Positions 23,420 to 32,983 of a DNA stretch of 64,000 nt are shown one piece after another. Every line of letters begins with the position of its first letter. Position 1 is the first letter of the stretch. The notes beneath the pieces were generated by a model. That model was given only the letters and a program-made list of their open reading frames with translations. It was not told where the DNA came from and did no database searches. The translations under genes and the position numbers were made by a program. Origin of the DNA: Aspidapion aeneum (taxonomy: Eukaryota > Arthropoda > Insecta > Coleoptera > Brentidae); contig OY755044.1 in the NCBI GenBank assembly GCA_963576565.1, forward strand, positions 54,531,783-54,595,782. The letters are read 5' to 3'.

Positions 23420-24829
23420 GATCTCGGTTTTGATTTGCATCTATGTGCAGTAGAGTATGGTGAAATCTTTTGCATCTCAGGCATCTGTAGGTTGATGTAC
23501 ATCTGACTTCGGATGTATGATTATGACAATTTGCACAGATTTTTTCTTCTTTTACAAATTTAAATCTGGCTTGTGGTTGTAAGGCTTGAAATTTAGAGCA
23601 TAATTGTAAAGAATGCGGTTCTTTGCAATACTTGCAGCTACGGCTTCCAAAGACTGAAATCTTGTTTGTAAAAAACTCATCAGTTTGTTTGTATCTTGAT
23701 ATTTGTTCGGTTTTTCCAGTGATTGTTCGTAAAGTATATTGGTTTCAGTGTCCCATTTTTTGCTTATTATGAGATTTATTATTGGATCCCATGATAATGT
23801 ATCTACGTTTAGGTTGTCCAATGCTTTTAAGCATTCTGTTACTGTATCATGTAGCTTTTTTAGTTGATATGCAGATTCCTGTTGAAATGCAGGAAATTCC
23901 AATATTTTATTGATTAAATTTGTAGCTGTAAGTCGCTCGTTGCTATATCTATCGTTTAAGAGATCCCAGCTAGTTTTGTAATTATTTTCAGTTATCTGAA
24001 GATGCTGGATGCGGCGGCTCGCTTCACCCCTGAGGTGAGTTTTAAGATATTGCATCTTTTCTGTGTTGGATAATCCAGTATTTTCGTGTACCACCTTGGT
24101 GAAGATGTCTTTAAACGTTGACCACTCGTCATATCGTCCATCGAATAATGGTAATTTTACTTTTGGTAACATAATGTTGTTATTATTTACTGTTGTTGTA
24201 AATGGTTCTATATTCTCCTCAAGCTCTAGAATCATTTTTTCATGTAATTCTTCCAGTTCTGTGTATTCAATCTCAACTGATGCATGAAAATCTTGAACTT
24301 CCAATTCTAGGAAAATTTGCGCTATCATTTCCCATTTTTTTGTAATTTTGGTGATAAGTTGTTGGGGTCTATGGATAGATAAAGTATTTGTAGCTTTTTC
24401 TGTTTTGATTTTATTCAATAATTCCGTCATTTCTCTTAAAAGGATTTTTTCTTCTTTGATGCGATTGGTTAACTGTTGCAGATGCTTTTGAGTTGCTGGT
24501 ATATTTTGTTGTTGCTGACTTGACAGATTTGTTTGTTGATTTATTTTTTGTTGTAGGTCGTTTATAACTTTAATGGCGTCATTGTATACTTTAGTAAGTT
24601 GCTCGAAGTATTTTACTTGATGATAGTTATGTTCGTCACATTGTAGCTCCTCTATTTCTTTATTGGTATCTTGAATTTCTTCCCAAATTTTCTCGATACT
24701 TGCTGTTTTGAGATTGAAATATTTGTCAGCTTTTTTGTCTAATGGGTCCTTTTTGACGTTGCTAGTTATGCGTAATATTTCCTTTCGTCGCTGCTCTTGC
24801 AGGCTTGCGAGTTTGTCTACTTCCTCCAT
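23420..24829 (-). pseudogene. BEL3 gag with zinc knuckles
   Basis: This is the structural polyprotein of BEL3. The Met at 24829 begins MEEVDKLASLQEQRRKEIL, followed by coiled-coil-rich sequence (residues about 45-190). The BEL gag motif LPKVKLPLFDGRYDEWSTF lies at residues about 220-240. After a frame break near 23550, Cys/His knuckles on the minus strand (including CANCHNH and CLRCKRFHH, about 23470-23540) bind the RNA genome in relatives. Confidence 0.85.
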
Positions 24830-24985
24830 ATTGATTGATTGAGTAATTTGTGTGATTTATTTAATTAGTTAGATTGATTTGACTGATTAGATTGATTAGG
24901 TAGTTTTGACCTGTTTGATTGATTTGATTGATTGACTAGGTTGCTTTCATTGAGTCGATTGATTGATTCCGTTGATTTGATTGAG
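24830..24985. repeat. Degenerate GATT/TTGATTGA simple repeat
   Basis: This is a run of irregular gattgatt/ttgattga units just upstream of BEL3 gag (on its 5' side). It looks like a decayed tetranucleotide repeat in the leader and codes for nothing recognisable. Confidence 0.7.
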
Positions 24986-25080
24986 TTGCTTATATTTTAG
25001 GTTGATAATCTTGACGTGTTTATTTTTCTTCAACTATTTCTAAATATTGTTTGTCGAGATTTTTTATTTTTTTGAATTGA

Positions 25081-25377
25081 TCACAATTTTTTTGAAACTT
25101 CGGGAAATCGAAATTTTAATTTTAGTGGGGTGATCGTTGGGGTTACTATATCATCGACTATTTTGCTGTCAATGTGTAGCTCCAATTTGGCTTCTTCCGT
25201 AGGTTGCTTCGTTATTTGTTGCTGTTCTTTGTTATAATTGATTTCTTCTATGGTTGGTGTGACAGGAAGTCCTGATGGGTGCAGTTTAATGTCACTTTCG
25301 ATAATAATGAGTTTTGCCAACTTTAGGAGTCTTCTTCGTTGACGTTGTTTTTTATTGAGTTGTTTGCGTGCCATCAA
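25081..25377 (-). CDS. Small basic ORF in BEL3 leader, unknown function
   Basis: I do not recognise this 98-codon minus-strand frame. It lies between the BEL3 LTR and gag and has a strongly basic N-terminus (KQLNKKQRQRRRLLKLAK), which could bind nucleic acid or act as a nuclear-localisation signal, followed by an acidic, Gln/Thr-rich middle. It is separate from the gag frame. It may be an accessory gene, an N-terminal gag extension lost by mutation, or chance. Confidence 0.4.
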   Translation of the reverse strand: MMARKQLNKKQRQRRRLLKLAKLIIIESDIKLHPSGLPVTPTIEEINYNKEQQQITKQPTEEAKLELHIDSKIVDDIVTPTITPLKLKFRFPEVSKKL

Positions 25378-25436
25378 ATTACAAATTATTATTAATATTG
25401 AGTTACGATTTTGATTATTTTAACTTTCGTAGTGAG

Positions 25437-25736
25437 ATAAATTATCTTGCGTTAGCGCCTGTAAAGGTACTGGTCGCAAGAGTAACTGATTTTACAGATT
25501 TTTATTATCCCGTAAGATATTCTTAGGAACCAAAATAAGAATTAACTATTATTGCCTTTTAATTTGTTCTCCTTGTTAGCCTCGCGACTGGTCAAGAAGA
25601 ACAAGGTTAAATAGACAAGATAGTTTTTTGGTACATATAATTATCTTGTACGTTAGCCGTGAGACTGGTCAATACAAGACAATTATCTTTGATTAAAAAT
25701 TATCGTCTGTTAGCCGTTAGACTGGTCAGACAATAA
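25437..25736 (-). promoter_or_regulatory. Four-hairpin repeat array in BEL3 leader
   Basis: Four hairpins lie at 25445-25481, 25571-25606, 25637-25686 and 25700-25736. In the element sense (minus strand) the loop side keeps GACCAGT and GGCTAAC or a close variant. The stems differ in sequence but still pair: TCTTGC/GCAAGA, CCTTGTT/AACAAGG, a 14-pair stem around TCTTGTA/TACAAGA with one mismatch, and TTATCGTCTG/CAGACAATAA with one mismatch (plus-strand letters). Their place between the primer-binding site and gag is where packaging or dimerisation signals lie in retroelements; that role is inference. Confidence 0.6.
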
Positions 25737-25864
25737 GATTTAAACGCAGAACCAAACTTTCAGTTTTTTTTTGTTTTCGCGTTATTTTATTTTATGGCAC
25801 TTAAATTTTTCAGTCGGAGTTGCTTGAAGTTTCTTAAAGTTCAGGAGTCGCTTGGTTAATTTAA

Positions 25865-25879
25865 GGCTTCGAAGGACCA
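25865..25879 (-). promoter_or_regulatory. BEL3 primer-binding site
   Basis: Directly inside the 5' LTR the minus strand reads TGGTCCTTCGAAGCC. Starting with TGG right after the LTR end CA is typical of a tRNA primer-binding site. Similar sequence follows the BEL2 LTR (TGGCCCTTCTAGCC). I do not assign the tRNA. Confidence 0.6.
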
Positions 25880-26235
25880 TGAAAAGATTTGTAAAATTCT
25901 ACTTGTAATAATTTATACAAATCCCTTAAAGTGAAGTCCTTGTATGTGACTTCTAGTAGGTATTTGTGTGTATGATAATAACAACGGGTTTATAGTGAGT
26001 ACAACTATAGCAAGTTTAATACTGATTTTATTGATATACTGTACAGGTTTATATATGGTTCTAACTATATACAAAATATGTTAATTAAAAGCAATACTGT
26101 GCCTCGTGCTGGGTGAAAACTGCTGGCTGCTGCATTCTATCCTTTGTGACCCACTGCGGTGTGTTAATGTTTTGCTGTTATAATTATTTTATTTTGGGAT
26201 AAATCTCCAGATTTATGTCTAATTGAAATTAGACA
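25880..26235 (-). repeat. BEL3 5' LTR
   Basis: This is a 356-bp LTR in minus orientation, beginning TGTCTAATT and ending CTTTTCA. It contains TATATAAA (about 26048-26055) and AATAAA a little further on, the expected promoter and polyadenylation signals. Positions 26054-26235 match the truncated 3' LTR. Confidence 0.85.
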
Positions 26236-27199
26236 AGGACTAGAGTGACTGACCCTTTTTGACACTTCATATTTTCTCTGACTTGACAAACTCGACACAT
26301 TCACAGGACTTGAAGTAGATTTGGATAGAAGTGCACTATTATCCAAAGCATGACAATTTGTTTCCAAAAAACTAATAAGATTTTGATACAAAGGGATTTT
26401 ATCTTTACTGTACTCTATTTCAAATCGGGTTTTCAAAAAAGGATCTATTTTTTGCGAGAGTAAATTTAACTTTAAAGTAAAGTCCCACAAATCCAATTCT
26501 TGATTATTATCTAAAGCCTCCAAGTTTTGTTTAAAAGTAAAGATCAATTTACGTAGCTCCACTGAACTATTGTTTTTAGCTGGAGAAGCATTCACAATTG
26601 CCAACCAATAATCTGTCAAAAAGAATCTATCATTTTGGTACCTATCCACTAAAGCCCTATAAGCTGTTTTGTATTCTTAATTACATCCGCTGCTGCACCT
26701 CTAAAACCGAAACTAAAAATTGAAATTTGGCAATATCTGAGTAGTCGGGATCCTCATCTACCAATGTCCTAAACATATCATAAACGGTCGGTCACTTTTG
26801 CCTATCGCCACAGTAGGTCGGTATATTGAACCTCGGTTTTGCAAATGTTTTCATTCTACCACTCACAGACAAATTTGAATCATTTTTATTCCTATTACTC
26901 ACACTAACCTCAACCGGCAACAATTCCTTCCAAATTTGTTTGATTGAAAATTGTATTGAGTCAAACTTATTTATAACCTCTTGCTCAGTATCACACTCAC
27001 TATCTTCTACTAACCCTACAATATCTAAATGCAGGTCTTCGAACCGACTTACCCACTCCGCTAAGTTTTCTACACGCGTTTGTAACTGACCCTTTTTCGT
27101 TGAGTCGATCAGGGCTTCATTTGATAAGTAATAGAGCCCTCGTGTTCGATTGAAGATCGTTAATCTTTTCCTTTTTAATGATTTTATTTCCGACGTCAT
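26236..27199 (-). pseudogene. BEL2 gag
   Basis: This is the gag region of the BEL element into which BEL3 inserted. The frame from 27199 (MTSEIKSLKRKRLTIF) resembles the BEL gag N-terminus and reaches the conserved PRFNIPTYCGDRQK. A degenerate gap follows at 26650-26790. The second part (26236-26649) has KIDPFLKTRFEIEYSK and LISFLETNCHALDN, as in the C-terminal half of BEL gag. It is cut at 26236 by the BEL3 LTR. Confidence 0.8.
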
Positions 27200-27675
27200 T
27201 TTTTTAGTTTTCTTGGTAATCAACGCACGAAATTCCTACTAAAGATTCGGAAAATAAACACAAAACACGTTGTTTTTTGAGATAAAAACAAACAAAATTT
27301 TTCAAAATTAAACTAAGGTTAGAACCGTTAATCAGCTGCTTGACAGCCACACTGTATATCTATACCGAAAGCCACGCACACTTTTGTTTACTATGTCTAC
27401 ACGGAAAGCCCAACCACGAACCGGAACTTGCTTTCACTTTAGTTGGTCACTGGTGCCGTTCACCAGTTGCCAACTTCTCTTTATTTTGAATTCAATTTTT
27501 GAAGGCCAATCGTTGGTCACGTGACCCACAAAAAAACGGTCGCGACGATCGCAAAAAATGGCGCATTCAAAAAATGAAAACCACGAGGCTGAAAGGGAAA
27601 AAACATTAGATAAATTGCTACAAAAATCGTATATCCACACTGCCAATTCAGGATTTGGCTAGAAGGGCCATTTAA

Positions 27676-28061
27676 TGAACGCAACTGTTCACTAAACACA
27701 TTTATTTATTGCTAAAATTCACAAAAAATCCCGAACCCTTATAATCCCATTTTCCCTATTCTATGCCCTACAAAAAGTGCTCAACTCACCCATTATCCAA
27801 CAAATCTCGGCACATGAGACGAGTTCGATGGCGTTGGAGCTCCGATGCCGCGTGTGGTCTCTTTGCTGGTCAAAGATGGAAAGGGCGAAAATCTCGCCTT
27901 TTTTAGTGTTTTTGACGTATGTCATGTCAACACATGACACTGGGCATAGAATCAAAAATAGGTAAAGTTTTTGACAACAATTTCAATTTGGACCCCTATT
28001 CCTGAGAAATCTATGACCCATATTCTGTTTGAACACACATTCTTAAAATTAAGATCCAACA
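27676..28061 (-). repeat. BEL2 5' LTR
   Basis: This is a 386-bp LTR in minus orientation from TGTTGGATC (28061) to GTTGCGTTCA (27676), inferred from the TSD on one side and the 13-bp 3' LTR remnant at 14742-14754 on the other. CAATAAATAAA near the end is a likely polyadenylation signal. The leader 27200-27675 holds no gene. Confidence 0.75.
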
Positions 28062-28066
28062 CCCCT

Positions 28067-29178
28067 CACCTTTCTCTTTTATCGAACAATCCATAACTTT
28101 CTTGGCAAAGTTCTGTAGTTGCTAATTCTGTTGATCTTTTTTGTCTATATCCAAACTGATATTTGGTTAGTAGATTTTTTCCTTCAAGAAAATGGGAGAT
28201 GTGACTTATAAGCGTAATTGGCCTATAATTTTCTACATTATTTACATCCCCTTTTTTAAAAATTGGTTCAATTTTCCTAATTTTCGGGAAAGGTACCCTC
28301 ATTAAATGACATATTTATAAGCTTTGCTAGTGGGTCGGCCACTGTAGAAATATTGCTTTTTATGAGTTATTTAAATTTCGTCAATACCTTTCCTCCTCAG
28401 TTACTTCAGTTATGTATATAGATTCAACATAGTTTTGAGCTACCGTTGGATTGTTTGAAATATGTTTCCCAAAATGCGATTTTAATTTATTCCCTACCGA
28501 TTTTGAAAAGTATTCCGCAAAAATGTTAGAAACTGCTTTGTCGCTAGTTATTACCTGATTGTCAACTTTCAAATGAGTATCTTTTGCTGTTTTTGCCGTC
28601 CAAGTTTAGTGTTAACAATATTCCAGATGGTTTTATTTTTATTACTAGAGTTTCTAATTTTTTCATAGTTTTGAGCTTTTTGGAACTCGGAATCTCTTTT
28701 TGAGTAGTTTTCCTGTGTTTTTTTATAAGACTCCATTAGTTCCATGTTCTTTGAGTTTTTGCTACTTGATAAAGAAATTTAAGCTCATTAAGAAGATCAT
28801 AGACTTTTTGATTTATTTGTTTTTTTAGGGGTTCCTTAGTTTTAGTTTCTCTTTTTGGACATACGGCATTCATACTCCAGAGAAGTGGAGATTCGAGGTC
28901 ATTCTAATAATTTTTTACGCTATTATAGTCTTTTTCTAGTAAATTTGCGTTTTGCCGAAATAAGTATCCGAATTTGTTTATATTTTTATCCGAAAAATAC
29001 CCTTTTCAACCTGCCAATGCTCTTTAGCTTCACTTTGTGTTCTTGCAAAGGCGATGATCAATTTTTGTGCTTGATGATCCGAGAGATGCGGCTTAAAAGT
29101 TCCACAACTTACTACAGATTTACAGTTTGTTATGATATGATCTAGACATTTGTAGGGGTTCGGTAAGGCCAGGGCCAA
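28067..29178 (-). pseudogene. Element A, endonuclease end and RT N-terminal part
   Basis: This is a minus-strand non-LTR ORF2 fragment. LDHIITNCKSVVSCGTFKPH and LSDHQAQ at about 29050-29150 are the end of the APE endonuclease (SDH motif). The linker follows (DKAVSNIFAEYFSKSVGN), then RT fingers (PIFKKGDVNNVENYRPITL, YQFGYRQKRSTELA). Stops and shifts separate these. The reading continues at 14736 after BEL2. A block at about 29190-29510 between this and the next piece is unassigned and may be a further small insertion. Confidence 0.8.
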
Positions 29179-29511
29179 AATGAAAACACCACACTTTTAG
29201 TATACATAGTAACAATTAAAAGATAAAGAAAATAATTAAATTAACTATTTAGCGCTGAGTACTAGTAATATAACAATAAATATAATAAAACAATAGGTTT
29301 TTAAGTAACTCATTCAATCAAATATTATTTACCTACCTATTCGACCGGGGCAAGTTCTGAACAGATTGAAGGGATATTGCACAGGTTTAGGGGTGGAATC
29401 GTTGGAATTAAAAACGTGGTTGTTCACCGGAAGAGAAAAAGCAGCTGTCAAAAATGTCACCAAAAAAGTAAGGTTAAGTGACCACCGCCATAGTTTTCCC
29501 GACGGGGTTGT

Positions 29512-29673
29512 TCACGAATTAGGTTTTGCTACAAATCTTTTAGCACTAAAGCCTTTTCTTCCATCATTTCTAGTTGGCTTTGTTATAAGAGACGTTAACT
29601 GAAAGTTATCAAATAGGTCTCTTAAAGCCAAAGTTCTCTCCCTGTTCACTGGGTCCCCAAAGTATAAACTATG
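29512..29673 (-). pseudogene. Element A, endonuclease middle
   Basis: RTLALRDLFDNFQLTSLITKPTR is the conserved endonuclease stretch before the catalytic SDH region in CR1/Jockey-type elements. It joins in order to 28067-29178 on the left and, across the pogo insertion (TA at 29674-29675 and 32268-32269), to the segment at 32270 on the right. Confidence 0.7.
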
Positions 29674-29675
29674 TA

Positions 29676-32267
29676 GGGTAAAGTAAGGTAAGTTGGTGAT
29701 ATTTTTAATTAAACATGAGCAATTTGAATACCTGAAGAAATATAATTTTTTTGGCCTACCTATCCAGAAGGTTAATGTTTTAAACAATAGGTCATTTAGA
29801 ATAAATGTTAAAATTATGTCAAATATGAGAGAAAAAATACATTAAAAAAAAAACCATTTGGTCAGGTAATTTGGTTATAGGTAAGTTTATTTGGTGATAG
29901 TGGAAAGGTATTTTGGGGATATATGAGATTAGGAGCAATTAAAAGGAAAATGATTAGAAACTTGTAAGTATATTACAAAACAAACAAAAAAAACATATTC
30001 TACGTATTCGAAACCATAAAAATAATTATTCTGAGCCGTCTGAAGCATGCTCATCATAACCGTCGCACATAAAGATGTCATCATCGTCAGGTCTCGTTTG
30101 ACAGTTTGTGTGATACGGGACGCAGCAAAAGGAGCACTGAATCCATAATGCGACATTTTTGGCCTTTTCATCTTCTTGGTAGCTAATTCCGCAGACACCA
30201 CAATGCCAATCGTCATCGTCGTCTTTTTTCTTGCCTTTTGTTTTGGACTTTCCTTTCAAAGCATTTTTTTTCGCATTAGGAACTTTAAAGCTTGATACTC
30301 CTGAAGGTCCTGATTGTGGCCCTATTGGTAAGGCAGGATCAGTTAGCCATTTTGCACTGGTGTCTCTGGTTTTAGCCCGTGGATTTACTTTGGCTGCTAA
30401 ACTTGCAGAAGGCATCAAAAATAAATTGTCAACGGTGGATACTTTCAAAGATGGTTGATCATGTAAAAGAGTATCCGTTAGCTTTGATGGGGCTATAGCT
30501 TCGCGCGAAGTAGCATCTTTATTCAAAGGACAGATTCCACTTTTCCGAAAGGCGTGTTCAATATTAACGGAGGAAAAACTTTTGATCATTGCTTCAGAAA
30601 AAATTTCGTTGAAATTATAGCGACTGGGTTTTTCACGTTTTTTTTCTTTCATGTATTCATTTATACAGTTGGTCCAAGCGGATTTTAAAGGACGATAAAC
30701 GCCTACATCAAGTGGCTGAAGAAGATGGCTTGTGTGTGCTGGAAAGGTGAAAAGATGAATATTATTTTGCTTTGCTAGTTCTAAGAAAGCCGGAGACAAA
30801 TGTGAAGCATGAGAGTCCATTAATAGAATTATGGGTCTTTCTTTCGGTACGGAATTAATGAAGAATTGGAACCATTCCAAAAATATGTCGGAGTTTATCC
30901 AGCCTTTAGGTGACAGTTTCACTAATGTGTTAGGGATGGCTCCACGGGCTAGATCGGGATTCCAACGCACCCCTTTGAAAATTATTAGCGGTGGTATAAA
31001 GGAACCATTGTCACAGATCACATCCAAGAACTGTATTTGTTTCTCCCCTGCGTAACTCTTTTTGTAAACATAACGCTTGCCTAAGGCCGTCACAACCTTG
31101 TTGGGTTTTACTACAAAAGACAGCCCCGTTTCATCGCAGTTCCAAATTCTGCCTGGCGTATCTTTAATGCCTAATTTCGTAACAATTTTGTATAGAAATC
31201 AGCAAGCATAGTAGGATTTGCCATGGATGCTCGATATGCAGCTAGGTTTTCTGGAACACGTAAATTTAGCCCATATCTTTTTTTAAAGTTTGTCCACCAC
31301 CACTTGCTAGCTACTTCATTACCCTCCATAAAAAAATTTCCACGGTCAACCGATTTTGCAACCGAAAATGCTAGTTTTGTAATATTCTGGACGGTAAGAC
31401 CAAATCCTAATTCTTGCATTTCAATAATATAATTACATATACGGACTTCTAGGTCTGCCGGTAGAGCAAAGGGTCTTCCTAACTTTGGTAAATCGTGAAT
31501 CACCTGATTACCATCTGCATTTTCAGTCTTACTTAAATATCTCTTTAAAGATGTCCAAGCAATATTCATGTTCTTTGATGCTTTGTATATGGACACACCC
31601 TCTTCACGGACCATTTGTGCTGCTCGCACCATATCCTGCTTTTGATAATTTCTGTATTTTCCTTTTGGCACTTTTTTTTTGGGTATGATGGTAATTTGGT
31701 GATAAGGTATGTTGGTGATATTAGGTATGTTGGTGATACCCTGAAATGAAAATATAATTATATTTTTCAAAAATATACTAAATATACTATTGTCTAAAAC
31801 AGTAAAATCTTATAAAAGCTCACTAAAAAGCCCAATAACAATTTTACTTAAAAGTCTCTGTCTTAACCTCACAGTTTTGCAGGCAAAAATACTAAGAAAA
31901 TGGCCAAATAACTCAAGCCGTAATGAAAGCTAATAATATACAATATTATTGTTCCACATTAAAAACTAGGAGATTCTCTATAGGATAACGCAGAAACGAA
32001 CACTTACCTATTAATTATTTGCCCACCAAAACTCAAATCAATTTAGGATCACAAGCATAGTCAAATTTAACGACTTTATTTACGGGCAAGAACGAGAAGT
32101 TTTTCTAGACGTAAACAAATGAAGTGACGCGCGCCGGCGACCATGCAGCATAGAGGGGACATTACACAGAACCGACCGACACGATTTCGTGAATAGGCAA
32201 GATGAAGAAAAATTGCTAAGAAACTATCACCAATTTACCTATATCACCAACATACCTTACTTTACCC
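29676..32267 (-). mobile_element. pogo-like DNA transposon
   Basis: This 2592-bp element has TA duplicated on both sides and inverted ends GGGTAAAGTAAGGTA...TACCTTACTTTACCC. Internal copies of the tggtgatat / atatcaccaac block lie near both ends (29695, 31700-31735, 32240). It carries one transposase gene on the minus strand, nearly full length. It is inserted in the endonuclease region of element A. Confidence 0.9.
30026..31770 (-). pseudogene. pogo/CENP-B-type transposase with C-terminal PHD-like finger
   Basis: This is the transposase of the surrounding pogo element. The N-terminal Psq-type helix-turn-helix (YQKQDMVRAAQMVREEG, then ASKNMNIAWTSLKRYL) and the CENP-B domain (RICNYIIEMQELGFGLTVQN) are in the frame from 31770. 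The frame shifts at about 31171-31190; the DDE domain then shows WNCDETG, LLMDSHASH and LLQPLDVGV. The C-terminus has an acidic stretch and a Cys/His finger (CGVCGISY, CSFCCVPYHTNC), probably PHD/RING-like. With only one visible break, this copy is recent or only lightly damaged. Confidence 0.88.
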
Positions 32268-32269
32268 TA

Positions 32270-32750
32270 TCTGAAAAAACCAAGGCGAGATTTAAAATAA
32301 AATTTTCAAAAATTCCGTCTGGGGATCTGTACATCCCCACAACACCCTTTCTATATTTTTGCCTTGAAAAACATTAACACCCTCATAATACAGGTAACAT
32401 CACTCTGACCTTTCCCCATACAATGCTCCCCGATACACAAAAATTCTGGAGATTTATTTATAAGAGAGGAGTCTTTGTCATCAGGCCCTGAATATTTATA
32501 TGTAGAAAGACCGAAGTGGAGTCTATAGTAGAATTACCCTCTAAGTTAGGTTTCGGGTTTCCATTGCTTGCAAGTCTAAAAAAGAATTGCTTTTATGTTG
32601 ATTTTGAAGATTATTTTCTTTTTCCAGGGAGACTTCTTCATATATCGGGATTTAAGCTACGGGATTTTTTCTATAACTTTACGTTTGCTTACATTTTTAA
32701 GGCCTATAAATTCTGTATTAAAATGAAAAAATGTTGAGTTTAGCAAAGGG
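32270..32750 (-). pseudogene. Element A, ORF1 end and endonuclease start
   Basis: On the minus strand the right part reads FHFNTEFIGLKNVSKRKVIEKI, the likely end of ORF1. The left part has LCIGEHC, like the endonuclease motif with the catalytic E, and a degenerate SPDG-type motif before the pogo insertion. Frames change several times. Its position between the pogo and Jockey insertions fits the order of element A. Confidence 0.55.
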
Positions 32751-32983
32751 TTAACATTTATTTTTTTTAAAAAATTTTTATTTGTCAAACACACTGTTTA
32801 TTGTATTACAATCTAGTCAGTAAGACTAATTAGCAATTTTGTTTTAACTTAATTTACTAGAAAAGTCAGATTTAAACTTAGGGTTCACTCAACAGTTGTC
32901 CCCGCTTTGTTTAGTCTGTAACTCACAATTGTGTTGTGTTTGTAGCATTATTTTGTTTTATAAAATTCACTTAGTTTACTAGC

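Larger units (their letters stand above)
17408..26235 (-). mobile_element. BEL3, BEL/Pao element with env gene
   Basis: This minus-strand element has a complete 5' LTR (25880-26235) and a truncated 3' LTR (17408-17589). On the minus strand it carries a structured leader, a small upstream frame, gag, protease, RT, RNase H, integrase and an env-like gene. The env places it with the retrovirus-like BEL members such as Tas and roo. It is inserted in BEL2, between that element's gag and RT. The insertion duplication cannot be read because the left end is truncated. Confidence 0.85.
14742..28061 (-). mobile_element. BEL2, BEL/Pao element with almost no 3' LTR
   Basis: The element is delimited by the 5-bp duplication CCCCT at 14737-14741 and 28062-28066. 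The 5' LTR is 27676-28061. At the other end only the last 13 bp of the LTR (TGAACGCAACTGT, 14742-14754) remain, fused directly to the integrase gene. Inside are gag (26236-27223), RT, RNase H and the start of integrase (14755-17039), with BEL3 inserted between gag and RT. The protease region and most of the integrase are missing. Confidence 0.8.

Noticed and set aside
27676..28061. Overlapping frames on both strands in 27761-27965
   Set aside because: They lie inside the BEL2 LTR and have no protein family features.
29366..29602. 78-codon plus-strand frame
   Set aside because: It is antisense to endonuclease sequence of element A over part of its length.
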